From: Croceitalea rosinachiae
GTDB lineage: Bacteria > Bacteroidota > Bacteroidia > Flavobacteriales > Flavobacteriaceae
Reading direction: 5' to 3'
DNA length: 64,000 nt
NCBI RefSeq assembly: GCF_031846445.1
Contig: NZ_JAVRHR010000006.1
Location: 1-64,000 of the forward strand
The position numbers were made by a program, and so were the translations under genes. Shown piece by piece: positions 53,646 through 62,189 of this stretch. Under the pieces are notes generated by a model that did no database searches, was not told where the DNA came from, and saw only the letters and a list, made by a program, of their open reading frames with translations. Every line of letters starts with the position of its first letter. Within the stretch, counting starts at the first letter, position 1.

Positions 53646-56045
53646 TTATTTTCCAAAAATATGTAGCTCTGTGAAATCTTTACTGACCTCAATGCTATTG
53701 TTGCCATCAAAATTTATGGATTTTAAATCTACCATTTCATTATCCACCTCTATGCTATCAATTTTAAATGGAAGTCCGTGAAAATGAAGTTTAAAAGTTT
53801 CATAAGTAGTCACATAACTACCATCTTTAAATTGTTGCATAATCAGCTCATTTGTTTTACCCCGTTGACGGAACTTTCTTAAACTAAAACGACCTTTTTT
53901 ATAATCATAGCCTTCTTGCTGATCCTCATAAACCGTTGATGTTTCTACGCCTTCCTTATAGTAAATATCCAGTCGCAGTTCTGTTATTTCCTTCTCCCCA
54001 ACATACTGTTGTACTGGATATTTGGGAATAACCGCGCCCTCTTTTATGAATAAAGGTATTTTATCGATATCTGCCGACACCCATTTTTCTACACCACCTT
54101 CCACAACTTCCTCAGTCCAATAATTATACCATTTACCTTTTGGCAAATACATTCTTCGCCCTTTGGCATTTGCTTCTTGGACAGGACAGACAAGTATTTG
54201 TTCACCAAACAAAAATTCATCTGTTCTAAAATGGGTTTGAGTATCTTCTTGGTCGTAATATACCAAAGACTGCAGCATCGGAATACCTTCTTTTACATAT
54301 TTGTAAAACATAGTATACAAATAAGGTAATAATTGATATCGGAGTTCTATAAATTTTCTAGTAATATCTGTAACCTCATCACCAAAAGACCAAGGCTCTT
54401 GATCGCCATGATCACCACTAGAATGAACTCTACAAAAAGGATGAAAAACACCCATTTGAATCCATCGGGCAAAAAGCTCACCATTAGGCTGTTCCGCGAA
54501 GCCACCAATATCTGAGCCTACAAACGAATATCCGCTCATGCACATGCGTTGCATTTGCACATTGGCTATCCATAAATGTTCCCAAGTAGCTACATTATCA
54601 CCAGTCCAAGTAGCACAATAACGCTGCGTTCCAGAATATCCAGCCCTGGTTAGCACAAAAGGCCTTTTTGGGAAAGTAAACTTTTTTATCCCGTCAAAGG
54701 TGGCACGAACCATCTGCATTCCATACACATTATGTGCTTTTCTATGACTGCAGGGATGACCATCATAATCATGTCGAACATCTAGATTAGCCGTTTTTGT
54801 AGGAACTTCCATAACAGCAGGCTCGTTCATATCATTCCACACACCATGAACGCCCATTTCAGCAATCATTTCTTTATAAAGACCTGCCCACCATTCTCGT
54901 ACTTCAGGATTTGTGAAATCAGGAAACTTGCATTCACCGGGCCAAACTTTACCTTTAAAATGAGGGCCATCTGCTCTACGGCAAAAATAACCGTTATCCA
55001 TTGCTTGCTTATACACCCAATAATCTCGATCAATTTTGATACCGGGATCAATCATGGTCACCGTTTTGAACCCATCTTCATATAATTCATCTATCATCTT
55101 CTTGGGGTTTGGAAAACGACGGTTGTTCCATGTAAAACATCGAAAACCTTCCATATAGTCTATATCCAAATAAATGGCATCACAAGGTATCTTCAAATCT
55201 CTAAAAGTAGATGCAATCTTCTTAACCTTTTTTTCAGGGTAGTAACTCCATTTAGATTGATGAAAACCCAATGCCCACAATGGCGGAAGCTCTGGAACCC
55301 CGGTTAAATCGGTATAGGCCTCAACAACCTGAGATATTTTCGGGCCGTAAAAGAAATAGTAATTCATCTCTCCTCCATCTGCCCAAAAACTGGTTACATT
55401 TCTGCGCTCATGAGCAAAATCAAAATAGGTGCTAAATGAATTATCAAAGAAAATTCCATAAGCAGCTTCATTGTGAAGCCCTACATAAAATGGAATTGAT
55501 TTATACAATGGTTCTTGATCTTTGCCATATGCATATGAATCGGTCGCCCAGTTATTAACCCGTTTACCCTTTAAGTTAGTATGGGATGCTTTGTCACCCA
55601 TGCCATAGAAGCTCTCAGCAGATTGGGTAACCTTGGTCATTTTGACAATATTTCCTCCATAATCATAGTTTTCTTCCCAATGAAAACCTGCTTCATCTTG
55701 GTTTATGACCATATCATCTAAATCCGTAATTTGAATTTTAAGATTGGTCTTATTGATATAAACTTTGATTTTTGAAGTGGTAACCACATACTCAGGTATC
55801 TCATCAGTTACCTCAAGTTCATTATAGCCTTTGCTTGCATCATCACTTATGGCATATGAAAAATCGGGTTCAAAAGCGTGCTCCGTTGCATATCTAAAGC
55901 GTATAGCACTATCTCTTAAAACGGTTAGTTCAAGAATTACACCGTTCTGCGTAGTAAAATACAGCTTGTCGTTGTCTTGTTTAAAGTCTACAATGTGATT
56001 CGGGAGCAAATTGCCCCTACGTTCAATTTCAGTATTGGTAATCAT
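53646..56045 (-). CDS. GH31 alpha-glucosidase
   Basis: 799 aa. The catalytic nucleophile is the Asp of GVWNDMNEPAVME, and the acid/base Asp lies in WTGDNVATWEHLW. The N-terminal beta-sandwich and the C-terminal sandwich are complete. There is no signal peptide, so it is probably cytoplasmic. It releases glucose from the non-reducing ends of alpha-glucans. Its position 117 nt after glgB on the same strand suggests a role in glycogen or maltodextrin turnover. Confidence 0.95.
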   Translation of the reverse strand: MITNTEIERRGNLLPNHIVDFKQDNDKLYFTTQNGVILELTVLRDSAIRFRYATEHAFEPDFSYAISDDASKGYNELEVTDEIPEYVVTTSKIKVYINKTNLKIQITDLDDMVINQDEAGFHWEENYDYGGNIVKMTKVTQSAESFYGMGDKASHTNLKGKRVNNWATDSYAYGKDQEPLYKSIPFYVGLHNEAAYGIFFDNSFSTYFDFAHERRNVTSFWADGGEMNYYFFYGPKISQVVEAYTDLTGVPELPPLWALGFHQSKWSYYPEKKVKKIASTFRDLKIPCDAIYLDIDYMEGFRCFTWNNRRFPNPKKMIDELYEDGFKTVTMIDPGIKIDRDYWVYKQAMDNGYFCRRADGPHFKGKVWPGECKFPDFTNPEVREWWAGLYKEMIAEMGVHGVWNDMNEPAVMEVPTKTANLDVRHDYDGHPCSHRKAHNVYGMQMVRATFDGIKKFTFPKRPFVLTRAGYSGTQRYCATWTGDNVATWEHLWIANVQMQRMCMSGYSFVGSDIGGFAEQPNGELFARWIQMGVFHPFCRVHSSGDHGDQEPWSFGDEVTDITRKFIELRYQLLPYLYTMFYKYVKEGIPMLQSLVYYDQEDTQTHFRTDEFLFGEQILVCPVQEANAKGRRMYLPKGKWYNYWTEEVVEGGVEKWVSADIDKIPLFIKEGAVIPKYPVQQYVGEKEITELRLDIYYKEGVETSTVYEDQQEGYDYKKGRFSLRKFRQRGKTNELIMQQFKDGSYVTTYETFKLHFHGLPFKIDSIEVDNEMVDLKSINFDGNNSIEVSKDFTELHIFGK

Positions 56046-56120
56046 ACATAAATGATTTATCGTACTAGCAAAAAAAGCACATTAGATTGAGATTATGAAA
56101 AGTTCTTTTGAACAAAGAAG

Positions 56121-56140
56121 CCACTACAACGTTATAGTGG
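56121..56140. promoter_or_regulatory. Near-perfect 20-bp palindrome between glgB and the GH31 gene
   Basis: CCACTACAACGTTATAGTGG differs from its reverse complement at one symmetrical pair (a possible G-U). It lies 23 nt past the glgB stop, without a good T tract. It could be a weak terminator, an operator or an RNA stem; the sequence does not decide. Confidence 0.4.
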
Positions 56141-56162
56141 TATCCTTTCCATACAAAGAGGC

Positions 56163-58061
56163 CTATTTTTTGTAAATAAGTACACTTAATGGCGGAATTG
56201 TAACCTCTATTGAATGTTCACGATTATTCCATGGTTTTTTAGAAGGTTTTGCTGTTTTCTTGCCCATACCACTACCATTATATTTGGTATCATCACTATT
56301 GAAAATCAATTTTAGAGCCTTTGAATCTGGTACACCAACACAATATTTTTCCCTCGGTACCGGGGTGAAATTACTAATTACAACAAGGTCATTCTTGGAA
56401 TCATGACCCTTTCTGATATAGGTCATTACTGAATTTTCATGATCATTGTATTCAATCCATTCAAAACCCTCTGGGCTAAACTGCTTTTCGTGTAAAGCTG
56501 GTTGTTGTTTATATACTTTATTTAAATCTTGAATTATTTTCTGTATACCTGAATGAAAATCATATTGGGTCAAGTGCCAATCAAGGCTCTCTTGAAAATT
56601 CCATTCTGAAGTTTGTCCAAACTCCCCGCCCATGAAAATCAAATTTGCCCCTGGGTGAGTAAACATATAGCCAAATAGTAATCTCAAATTTGCAAAGCGC
56701 TGCCACTCGTCACCAGGCATTCGGTATACCAATGATTGCTTTCCATAAACAACTTCATCGTGTGAAAATGGAAGCATAAAGTTTTCAGTGAATGCATAGG
56801 TCATACTAAAGGTAAGGTCATTCTGATGGTGCTTTCTATAAACTGGTTCTTTCTTAAAATATTCCAATGTATCATGCATCCAGCCCATCATCCACTTCAT
56901 ACCAAAACCAAGACCGCCAAAATGCACTGGTTTGGAAACTCCAGTAAAAGCCGTAGATTCTTCGGCAATAGTTTGTACACCTTTAAAACTTCCATAAACG
57001 GCCTCGTTCATTTCCCGAATAAAAGACATGGCTTCTAAATTCTCATTATTGCCATACATATTGGCTTCCCACTCACCATCCTCCCTGGAATAATCAAGAT
57101 ATAGCATTGAAGCTACGGCGTCAACGCGCAAGCCATCAACATGATATTGATCCAACCAAAATATGGCATTACTGATTAAAAATGCACGCACTTCGTTTCT
57201 ACCATAGTTAAAAATCAAACTTTTCCAATCTGGATGATACCCCCTTCTTCTGTCCGGGTGCTCATATAAATTTGAACCATCAAAAAATCCAAGTCCATGA
57301 GCATCTTCAGGAAAGTGTGAAGGAACCCAATCAAGTATAACCCCAATATCCGCTTGATGCATTTTATCAACTAAAAGTTTAAAATCTTCTGGCTTTCCAA
57401 AGCGAGATGTTGGAGCAAAGTATCCCGTCAATTGATATCCCCATGATGGGTCGTACGGATATTCCATTATTGGCATAAGTTCAATATGTGTGAAACCCAT
57501 TTCTTTAACATACTTTACTAAATCTTCAGCGAGTTCGGCATAAGAAAGAAATTCATTGTTATTTTTTCGCTTCCATGAACCCAGATGGACTTCATAAACA
57601 GAATAGGGTTTATCTAAATTGTTGTGGTTTTCACGGGTGTCCATCCAATTTTGATCTTTCCAAGAATATTTAGCGTCCCAAACAATAGAGGCCGTTTTAG
57701 GGGGATGTTCACAAAAACGACCAAAAGGATCTGCTTTTTCAGTTACAATACCGTTGTTGTTTGATACAATGCTATATTTATAAACCTCGCCATGTTGGAC
57801 ATTGGGAATGAAGCCTTCCCAGATTCCGCTAGAATCCCATCTTACGTTAAGTTGATGCTCTTGATTATTCCAATGATTAAAATTACCAATCACCGAAACT
57901 GACTTAGCTGAAGGCGACCAAACTGCAAAATACGTCCCTTTTTGTCCATTTACCTCAATCAGGTGAGACCCCAACTTATTGTAAAGACGAAAATGCTTGC
58001 CCGATTTAAAAAGGTCAATATCAAAATCGGTAAATAAACTATGAGGTATAAGGGTAGCCAT
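56163..58061 (-). CDS. glgB: 1,4-alpha-glucan branching enzyme
   Basis: 632 aa. CBM48 domain at about 30-125, then the GH13 barrel with DGLRVDAVASMLYLDY (nucleophile Asp), QTIAEESTAF (acid Glu) and LPFSHDEVVYGKQSL (Asp), and a beta domain at the end. It introduces alpha-1,6 branches into glycogen, in the cytoplasm. No glgA, glgC or glgP is in the window; the GH31 gene is its only glycan partner here. Confidence 0.96.
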   Translation of the reverse strand: MATLIPHSLFTDFDIDLFKSGKHFRLYNKLGSHLIEVNGQKGTYFAVWSPSAKSVSVIGNFNHWNNQEHQLNVRWDSSGIWEGFIPNVQHGEVYKYSIVSNNNGIVTEKADPFGRFCEHPPKTASIVWDAKYSWKDQNWMDTRENHNNLDKPYSVYEVHLGSWKRKNNNEFLSYAELAEDLVKYVKEMGFTHIELMPIMEYPYDPSWGYQLTGYFAPTSRFGKPEDFKLLVDKMHQADIGVILDWVPSHFPEDAHGLGFFDGSNLYEHPDRRRGYHPDWKSLIFNYGRNEVRAFLISNAIFWLDQYHVDGLRVDAVASMLYLDYSREDGEWEANMYGNNENLEAMSFIREMNEAVYGSFKGVQTIAEESTAFTGVSKPVHFGGLGFGMKWMMGWMHDTLEYFKKEPVYRKHHQNDLTFSMTYAFTENFMLPFSHDEVVYGKQSLVYRMPGDEWQRFANLRLLFGYMFTHPGANLIFMGGEFGQTSEWNFQESLDWHLTQYDFHSGIQKIIQDLNKVYKQQPALHEKQFSPEGFEWIEYNDHENSVMTYIRKGHDSKNDLVVISNFTPVPREKYCVGVPDSKALKLIFNSDDTKYNGSGMGKKTAKPSKKPWNNREHSIEVTIPPLSVLIYKK

Positions 58062-58216
58062 AATCTTTTTTAGTATTTAGATGCAATATTAATCATCTTT
58101 GCTCAAGATACTAAAATTGTCTTGCTTACTTTCTTTTTGAAATAGAATTAAAAAATGGAACGCTTTTTGATTTCATAGTTCTATAAAAATTTAGAAACCA
58201 TTTCAAATCAAAAATT

Positions 58217-58786
58217 ATGAGTAGAATTAAAACTATTTTCGGAATATTACTTGTTGCTCTAACCCTTTCTTGTGAAGGACCTGAAGGTCCCCCAGGACTA
58301 AATGGATTTGATGGTTTAGATGGACTTGATGGGCAAGACGGCGTCAATATTTTAGGTCAAGTGCTTGAAATTGAAGGTACATTTGAAGCTGCAAATGATT
58401 ATTCCATATTCTTTGAGTTTCCACAGAGCGTCGAAGTATTTGAATCTGATTTAGTCCTAGTTTATCTGCTTTTTGAGCAAACAGATGATCCAGATGGAGG
58501 AGATCCCATCGATGTTTGGAGGTTATTACCGCAAACTCGTATTCTTGACCAAGGATTATTACAATATAATTATGATCATACATTTCTTGATGTTAATATC
58601 TTTTTAGAATCTGATTTTGATTTAGCTACTTTGCCAGCAGGTGATACAGATAACCAAATATTTAGAATAGCTGTAGTTCCGGCAGAATTTGGAGTTGATA
58701 ATACAATTGATACTTCAAACCTTAACTCAATCATGGATGCCTTAAAAATGGATATTAATGGAATTGACAAGGTAAGTTTTGATTAA
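58217..58786 (+). CDS. Lipoprotein with short collagen-like tract
   Basis: 189 aa. A lipoprotein signal ends at C19 (LTLSC). Immediately after it come about seven G-X-Y triplets (GPEGPPGLNGFDGLDGLDGQ and on), then a beta-rich domain of about 140 residues with an FFEFPQSVEVFESDLVLVYL stretch. The tract sits exactly between the lipid anchor and the globular domain, so a trimeric stalk is an inference. The globular part has no recognised family. The gene ends at a clear terminator. Confidence 0.88.
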   Translation: MSRIKTIFGILLVALTLSCEGPEGPPGLNGFDGLDGLDGQDGVNILGQVLEIEGTFEAANDYSIFFEFPQSVEVFESDLVLVYLLFEQTDDPDGGDPIDVWRLLPQTRILDQGLLQYNYDHTFLDVNIFLESDFDLATLPAGDTDNQIFRIAVVPAEFGVDNTIDTSNLNSIMDALKMDINGIDKVSFD

Positions 58787-58805
58787 AAAATACTAAACTT
58801 TGTTA

Positions 58806-58834
58806 AAAGCTCATTTCAATAAGAAATGGGCTTT
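58806..58834 (+). terminator. Terminator of the collagen-like lipoprotein gene
   Basis: AAAGCTCATTTC, loop AATAA, GAAATGGGCTTT: 12 pairs with one G-U, then CTTATTT. It overlaps a possible upstream ATG of msrB (58826), which speaks against that start. Confidence 0.8.
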
Positions 58835-58845
58835 CTTATTTCCAG

Positions 58846-58853
58846 TAATTTTG
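58846..58853 (+). promoter_or_regulatory. -7 element of the msrB promoter
   Basis: TAATTTTG matches TAnnTTTG, 41 nt upstream of the chosen msrB start at 58895. Confidence 0.4.
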
Positions 58854-58894
58854 AAAGGATTATAAATTATTTACGTCCAAATAAAAAAATTAAG

Positions 58895-59398
58895 ATGGGA
58901 AAAAATATTGCTTTAATGATTGTACTTGTCATGAGTTCATGCATGGGTATTTCACAAACCGAAAAGGAAAAAGTTAATAAAGATGCTGCAGAGAAAGTAA
59001 CCTATAAAGTTACCAAAACTGATATTGAATGGCGCTCAGAGCTTTCTGATATGGAGTATTATGTACTACGAAAAGCAGCAACTGAAAATGCCTTTTCAAG
59101 TGAGTTATTAACCAATAAAGAAAAAGGAACTTATACTTGCGCTGGGTGTGGGACACCTCTTTTTAGAAGTGAGAACAAATTCAAATCAGGTACAGGTTGG
59201 CCATCTTTTGACCAAGAGATTGATGGAAACGTTGCTTATGACACCGACTATAAAATTGGCTATGCACGTACTGAAGAGCATTGTGCCAGTTGCGGTGGTC
59301 ATTTAGGTCATGTTTTTAATGATGGCCCTCGAGAAACCACTGGAAAAAGACATTGCATTAATGGGGTAGCACTTAATTTTATACCAGACGAACAATAA
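58895..59398 (+). CDS. msrB: Secreted peptide-methionine (R)-S-oxide reductase
   Basis: 167 aa from ATG 58895. An upstream ATG at 58826 lies inside the preceding terminator and before the promoter box, so it is rejected. The N-terminus has a hydrophobic export signal (IALMIVLVMSSCMGISQ); C16 could be lipidated, but its lipobox is poor. Zinc cysteines are C82, C85, C130 and C133, and the catalytic Cys is C154 in RHCINGVAL. The position of the recycling Cys is Thr (TGWPSF). It reduces oxidised methionine in envelope proteins. A second msrB follows. Confidence 0.93.
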   Translation: MGKNIALMIVLVMSSCMGISQTEKEKVNKDAAEKVTYKVTKTDIEWRSELSDMEYYVLRKAATENAFSSELLTNKEKGTYTCAGCGTPLFRSENKFKSGTGWPSFDQEIDGNVAYDTDYKIGYARTEEHCASCGGHLGHVFNDGPRETTGKRHCINGVALNFIPDEQ

Positions 59399-59447
59399 AA
59401 ATGCTAAGTTTGAAAGATTACCTTTTAACCTTCCAACCTTGAAATTC

Positions 59448-59864
59448 ATGAGTAATTACAGATTAGAAAAAACCGAAGAAGAGTGGAAACAAGAACTTTC
59501 CCCCGAAGAATATCGCGTTTTACGTCAAAAAGGCACAGAAAGACCCCATACAGGCGAATATAATTTACATTTTAAAAATGGTGATTACCATTGTCGTGCA
59601 TGTAATGCCAAACTTTTTGAAAGTGAACACAAATTTGAAAGTGGTTGTGGTTGGCCTTCTTTTGATGAGGCGGTAGAGGGTGCTATTGAATACATTAGGG
59701 ACACGACACACGGAATGATACGAACAGAAACTGTCTGCGCTAATTGTGGCAGTCACTTAGGCCATGTTTTTAATGACGGCCCTAAAGAAACTACTGGACA
59801 ACGTTATTGTATTAATTCTGTAAGTATAGATTTTGATTCTAAAGAAGAAAATAATATTGATTGA
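59448..59864 (+). CDS. msrB: Cytoplasmic peptide-methionine (R)-S-oxide reductase
   Basis: 138 aa from ATG 59448 (MSNYRLEKTEEEW); an ATG three codons upstream is possible. Zinc cysteines C49, C52, C97 and C100 and catalytic C121 are all present, plus C67 in CGWPSF, the usual place of the resolving cysteine. There is no signal peptide. It is a paralogue of the gene before it, 49 nt away, with a different location and probably a different reductant. Confidence 0.94.
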   Translation: MSNYRLEKTEEEWKQELSPEEYRVLRQKGTERPHTGEYNLHFKNGDYHCRACNAKLFESEHKFESGCGWPSFDEAVEGAIEYIRDTTHGMIRTETVCANCGSHLGHVFNDGPKETTGQRYCINSVSIDFDSKEENNID

Positions 59865-60399
59865 TAATTATCTTCAAAACGCTCAATTTGAATTCCAACG
59901 CTATAAAACCTTAGGCGACAAAACCCTTCAACAACTTTCTGAAAATCAACTACATTGGCAATATCAAGAAACTGATAATACCATAGCCATAATCGTAAAT
60001 CATATGGTTGGCAATATGCTCAGTAGGTGGACAAACTTTTTAGAAGAAGATGGCGAAAAACAATGGCGTAATCGAGACTCAGAGTTTATAAACCATTCAA
60101 AATCAAAAGAGGAAATAATTACTTATTGGGAAAGAGGTTGGACATGTTTATTTGAGGCTTTACATTCAATTAACACGTCGAATTTTGATTCAACCATTTA
60201 TATACGAGGTGAAGTGCATACTATTGTTGAGGCCATAAACAGACAATTAGCACATTACGCCAATCATGTAGGTCAAATAGTTTTACTTGGTAAAATGATT
60301 AAAGGAAAAGATTGGATTTCATTATCAATTCCTAAAGGAAAATCAAAAGACTTCAATAAAACTATGTTGAATATAGAATCAACTAAAGATTCTGAATAA
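59857..60399 (+). CDS. DinB-like DUF1572 family protein
   Basis: 180 aa from a TTG at 59857, which overlaps msrB by 8 nt; a TTG at 59833 is an alternative with a larger overlap. Four-helix DinB fold with DUF1572 features: RYKTLGDKTLQQLSE, IIVNHMVGNMLSRWTNF, and a His in QLAHYANHVGQIV that with the earlier His may bind metal. In the family these are thiol-dependent or metal-dependent enzymes of unknown reaction. The adjacent msrB pair hints at redox stress. Confidence 0.82.
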   Translation: MIDNYLQNAQFEFQRYKTLGDKTLQQLSENQLHWQYQETDNTIAIIVNHMVGNMLSRWTNFLEEDGEKQWRNRDSEFINHSKSKEEIITYWERGWTCLFEALHSINTSNFDSTIYIRGEVHTIVEAINRQLAHYANHVGQIVLLGKMIKGKDWISLSIPKGKSKDFNKTMLNIESTKDSE

Positions 60400-60439
60400 A
60401 AAGTCATTTTGCTAAAGATTGTGATATTGATATCTGCCC

Positions 60440-60471
60440 TTGGGTTTTGGATTTTGAATTTCGTATTTTTG
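60440..60471 (+). promoter_or_regulatory. lpdA promoter
   Basis: TTG at 60440-60442, a 21-nt spacer, then TATTTTTG at 60464-60471 (perfect TAnnTTTG). The lpdA ATG at 60505 is 33 nt downstream. Confidence 0.5.
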
Positions 60472-60504
60472 CACCTCCATTTTAACAACTAAAATTTAAA
60501 GTGA

Positions 60505-61896
60505 ATGAGCAATTTTGATGTTATTGTTTTAGGAAGCGGGCCTGGTGGATATGTGACCGCCATTAGAGCCTCTCAATTAGGTTTAAAGACAGCTATCGTT
60601 GAAAAAGAGAATCTTGGTGGTGTATGTCTAAATTGGGGTTGTATTCCAACCAAAGCTTTATTGAAATCTGCTCAAGTATTTGAATACTTAAAACATGCTG
60701 AAGATTATGGACTAAGTGCAAAAAAAGTAGAGCATGATTTTGATGCCGTTGTTAAAAGAAGTCGCAGTGTTGCAGATGGCATGAGCAAGGGTGTTCAATT
60801 TTTGATGAAGAAAAATAAAATTGAGGTCTTAAATGGCTACGGAAAAGTAATGCCCGGCAAAAAAGTAATCGTTAAAGGAGAACATGGAGAGCCAACTGAA
60901 TTTAGCGCAAAGCACATAATTATCGCTACAGGTGCAAGAAGCCGTGAGTTACCAAGTCTACCTCAGGACGGAAAAAAAGTTATTGGTTATCGTGAAGCGA
61001 TGACATTAGAGAAGCAGCCAAAAAAGATGATTGTAGTAGGTAGTGGCGCAATCGGAATTGAATTTGCATATTTCTATAACAGCATGGGTACAGAAGTTAC
61101 CGTTATCGAATACCTACCAAATATTGTTCCTTTGGAAGATGAAGACGTCTCAAAACAATTAGAACGTACTTTTAAAAAGAATGGAATTAAAATTAAAACT
61201 TCTGCAGAGGTAACAAAGGTTGACACCTCTGGCGAAGGGGTAAAAGCCACAGTTAAAACCACTAAAGGTGAAGAAGTTTTAGAAGCCGATATTGTTCTTT
61301 CCGCCGTAGGAATTAAAACAAACATTGAAAATATTGGTCTTGAAGAAGTTGGTATCGCTACCGATAGAGATAAAATTCTAGTGAATGATTATTACCAAAC
61401 CAACATTCCTGGTTATTATGCCATTGGAGATGTAACCCCTGGGCAAGCTCTAGCACACGTGGCCTCTGCAGAAGGTATTCTTTGTGTTGAAAAAATTGCG
61501 GGCATGCATGTTGAGCCATTGGATTATGGCAACATACCAGGTTGTACCTATTGTTCACCAGAAATTGCTTCTGTAGGGCTTACTGAAAAGCAAGCAAAAG
61601 AAAAAGGATTGGATATTAAAGTAGGTAAATTTCCATTCTCGGCTAGTGGCAAAGCAAAAGCATCTGGTGCATCCGACGGGTTTGTAAAAGTCATTTTTGA
61701 TGCCAAATATGGCGAATGGTTGGGCTGCCATATGATCGGTGCCGGCGTAACCGACATGATTGCAGAGGCAGTTGTTGCTAGGAAACTGGAAACCACAAGT
61801 CACGAAGTGCTTAAAGCAGTACACCCTCACCCAACCATGAGTGAAGCGGTTATGGAAGCGGTTGCAGCTGCTTACGATGAAGTCATACACTTATAA
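60505..61896 (+). CDS. lpdA: Dihydrolipoyl dehydrogenase
   Basis: 463 aa. FAD motif VLGSGPGGYVTA, redox disulfide C41-LNWG-C46 in GGVCLNWGCIPTK, NAD motif VVGSGAIGIEFA, and the C-terminal HPHPTMSEA with the catalytic His. It is the E3 component shared by pyruvate and 2-oxoglutarate dehydrogenases and the glycine cleavage system, in the cytoplasm. It stands alone from the E1 and E2 genes here and has its own promoter. Confidence 0.97.
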   Translation: MSNFDVIVLGSGPGGYVTAIRASQLGLKTAIVEKENLGGVCLNWGCIPTKALLKSAQVFEYLKHAEDYGLSAKKVEHDFDAVVKRSRSVADGMSKGVQFLMKKNKIEVLNGYGKVMPGKKVIVKGEHGEPTEFSAKHIIIATGARSRELPSLPQDGKKVIGYREAMTLEKQPKKMIVVGSGAIGIEFAYFYNSMGTEVTVIEYLPNIVPLEDEDVSKQLERTFKKNGIKIKTSAEVTKVDTSGEGVKATVKTTKGEEVLEADIVLSAVGIKTNIENIGLEEVGIATDRDKILVNDYYQTNIPGYYAIGDVTPGQALAHVASAEGILCVEKIAGMHVEPLDYGNIPGCTYCSPEIASVGLTEKQAKEKGLDIKVGKFPFSASGKAKASGASDGFVKVIFDAKYGEWLGCHMIGAGVTDMIAEAVVARKLETTSHEVLKAVHPHPTMSEAVMEAVAAAYDEVIHL

Positions 61897-61907
61897 AATA
61901 AATTAAG

Positions 61908-62189
61908 TTGTTGAAAATTTTTAGAGCTACAGCCATTCTTGAAGGAATATCCTATCTATTACTTTTTGGACTCACCATGCCCCTTAAATATTGGGCAGAG
62001 ATTGGTGGGCCAAACAAAGTTGTTGGGTATGCCCACGGAGCTCTTTTTATTGCATATGTGGTGATTGGTTTTGTTTTTTGGTATCAAAAAAAATGGAGCA
62101 TCAAAAGATTATTAGTTTTGATGCTCGCTTCTTTATTACCATTTGCGACTTTTTATGTAGACATGAAGTATCTAAGAACTACTGATTGA
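61908..62189 (+). CDS. DUF3817 small membrane protein
   Basis: 93 aa from TTG 61908 (MLKIFRATAILEGISYLLLF). Three hydrophobic segments at about 8-26, 40-60 and 68-86, with the family signature PLKYWAEIGGPNKVVGYAHG. Function unknown; cytoplasmic membrane. Its 3' end overlaps the convergent sugar dehydrogenase gene by 11 nt. Confidence 0.85.
   Translation: MLKIFRATAILEGISYLLLFGLTMPLKYWAEIGGPNKVVGYAHGALFIAYVVIGFVFWYQKKWSIKRLLVLMLASLLPFATFYVDMKYLRTTD

Noticed and set aside
58826..58894. Extended N-terminus for the first msrB
   Set aside because: It starts inside the preceding terminator hairpin and before the promoter-like box; the start at 58895 gives a proper signal peptide.
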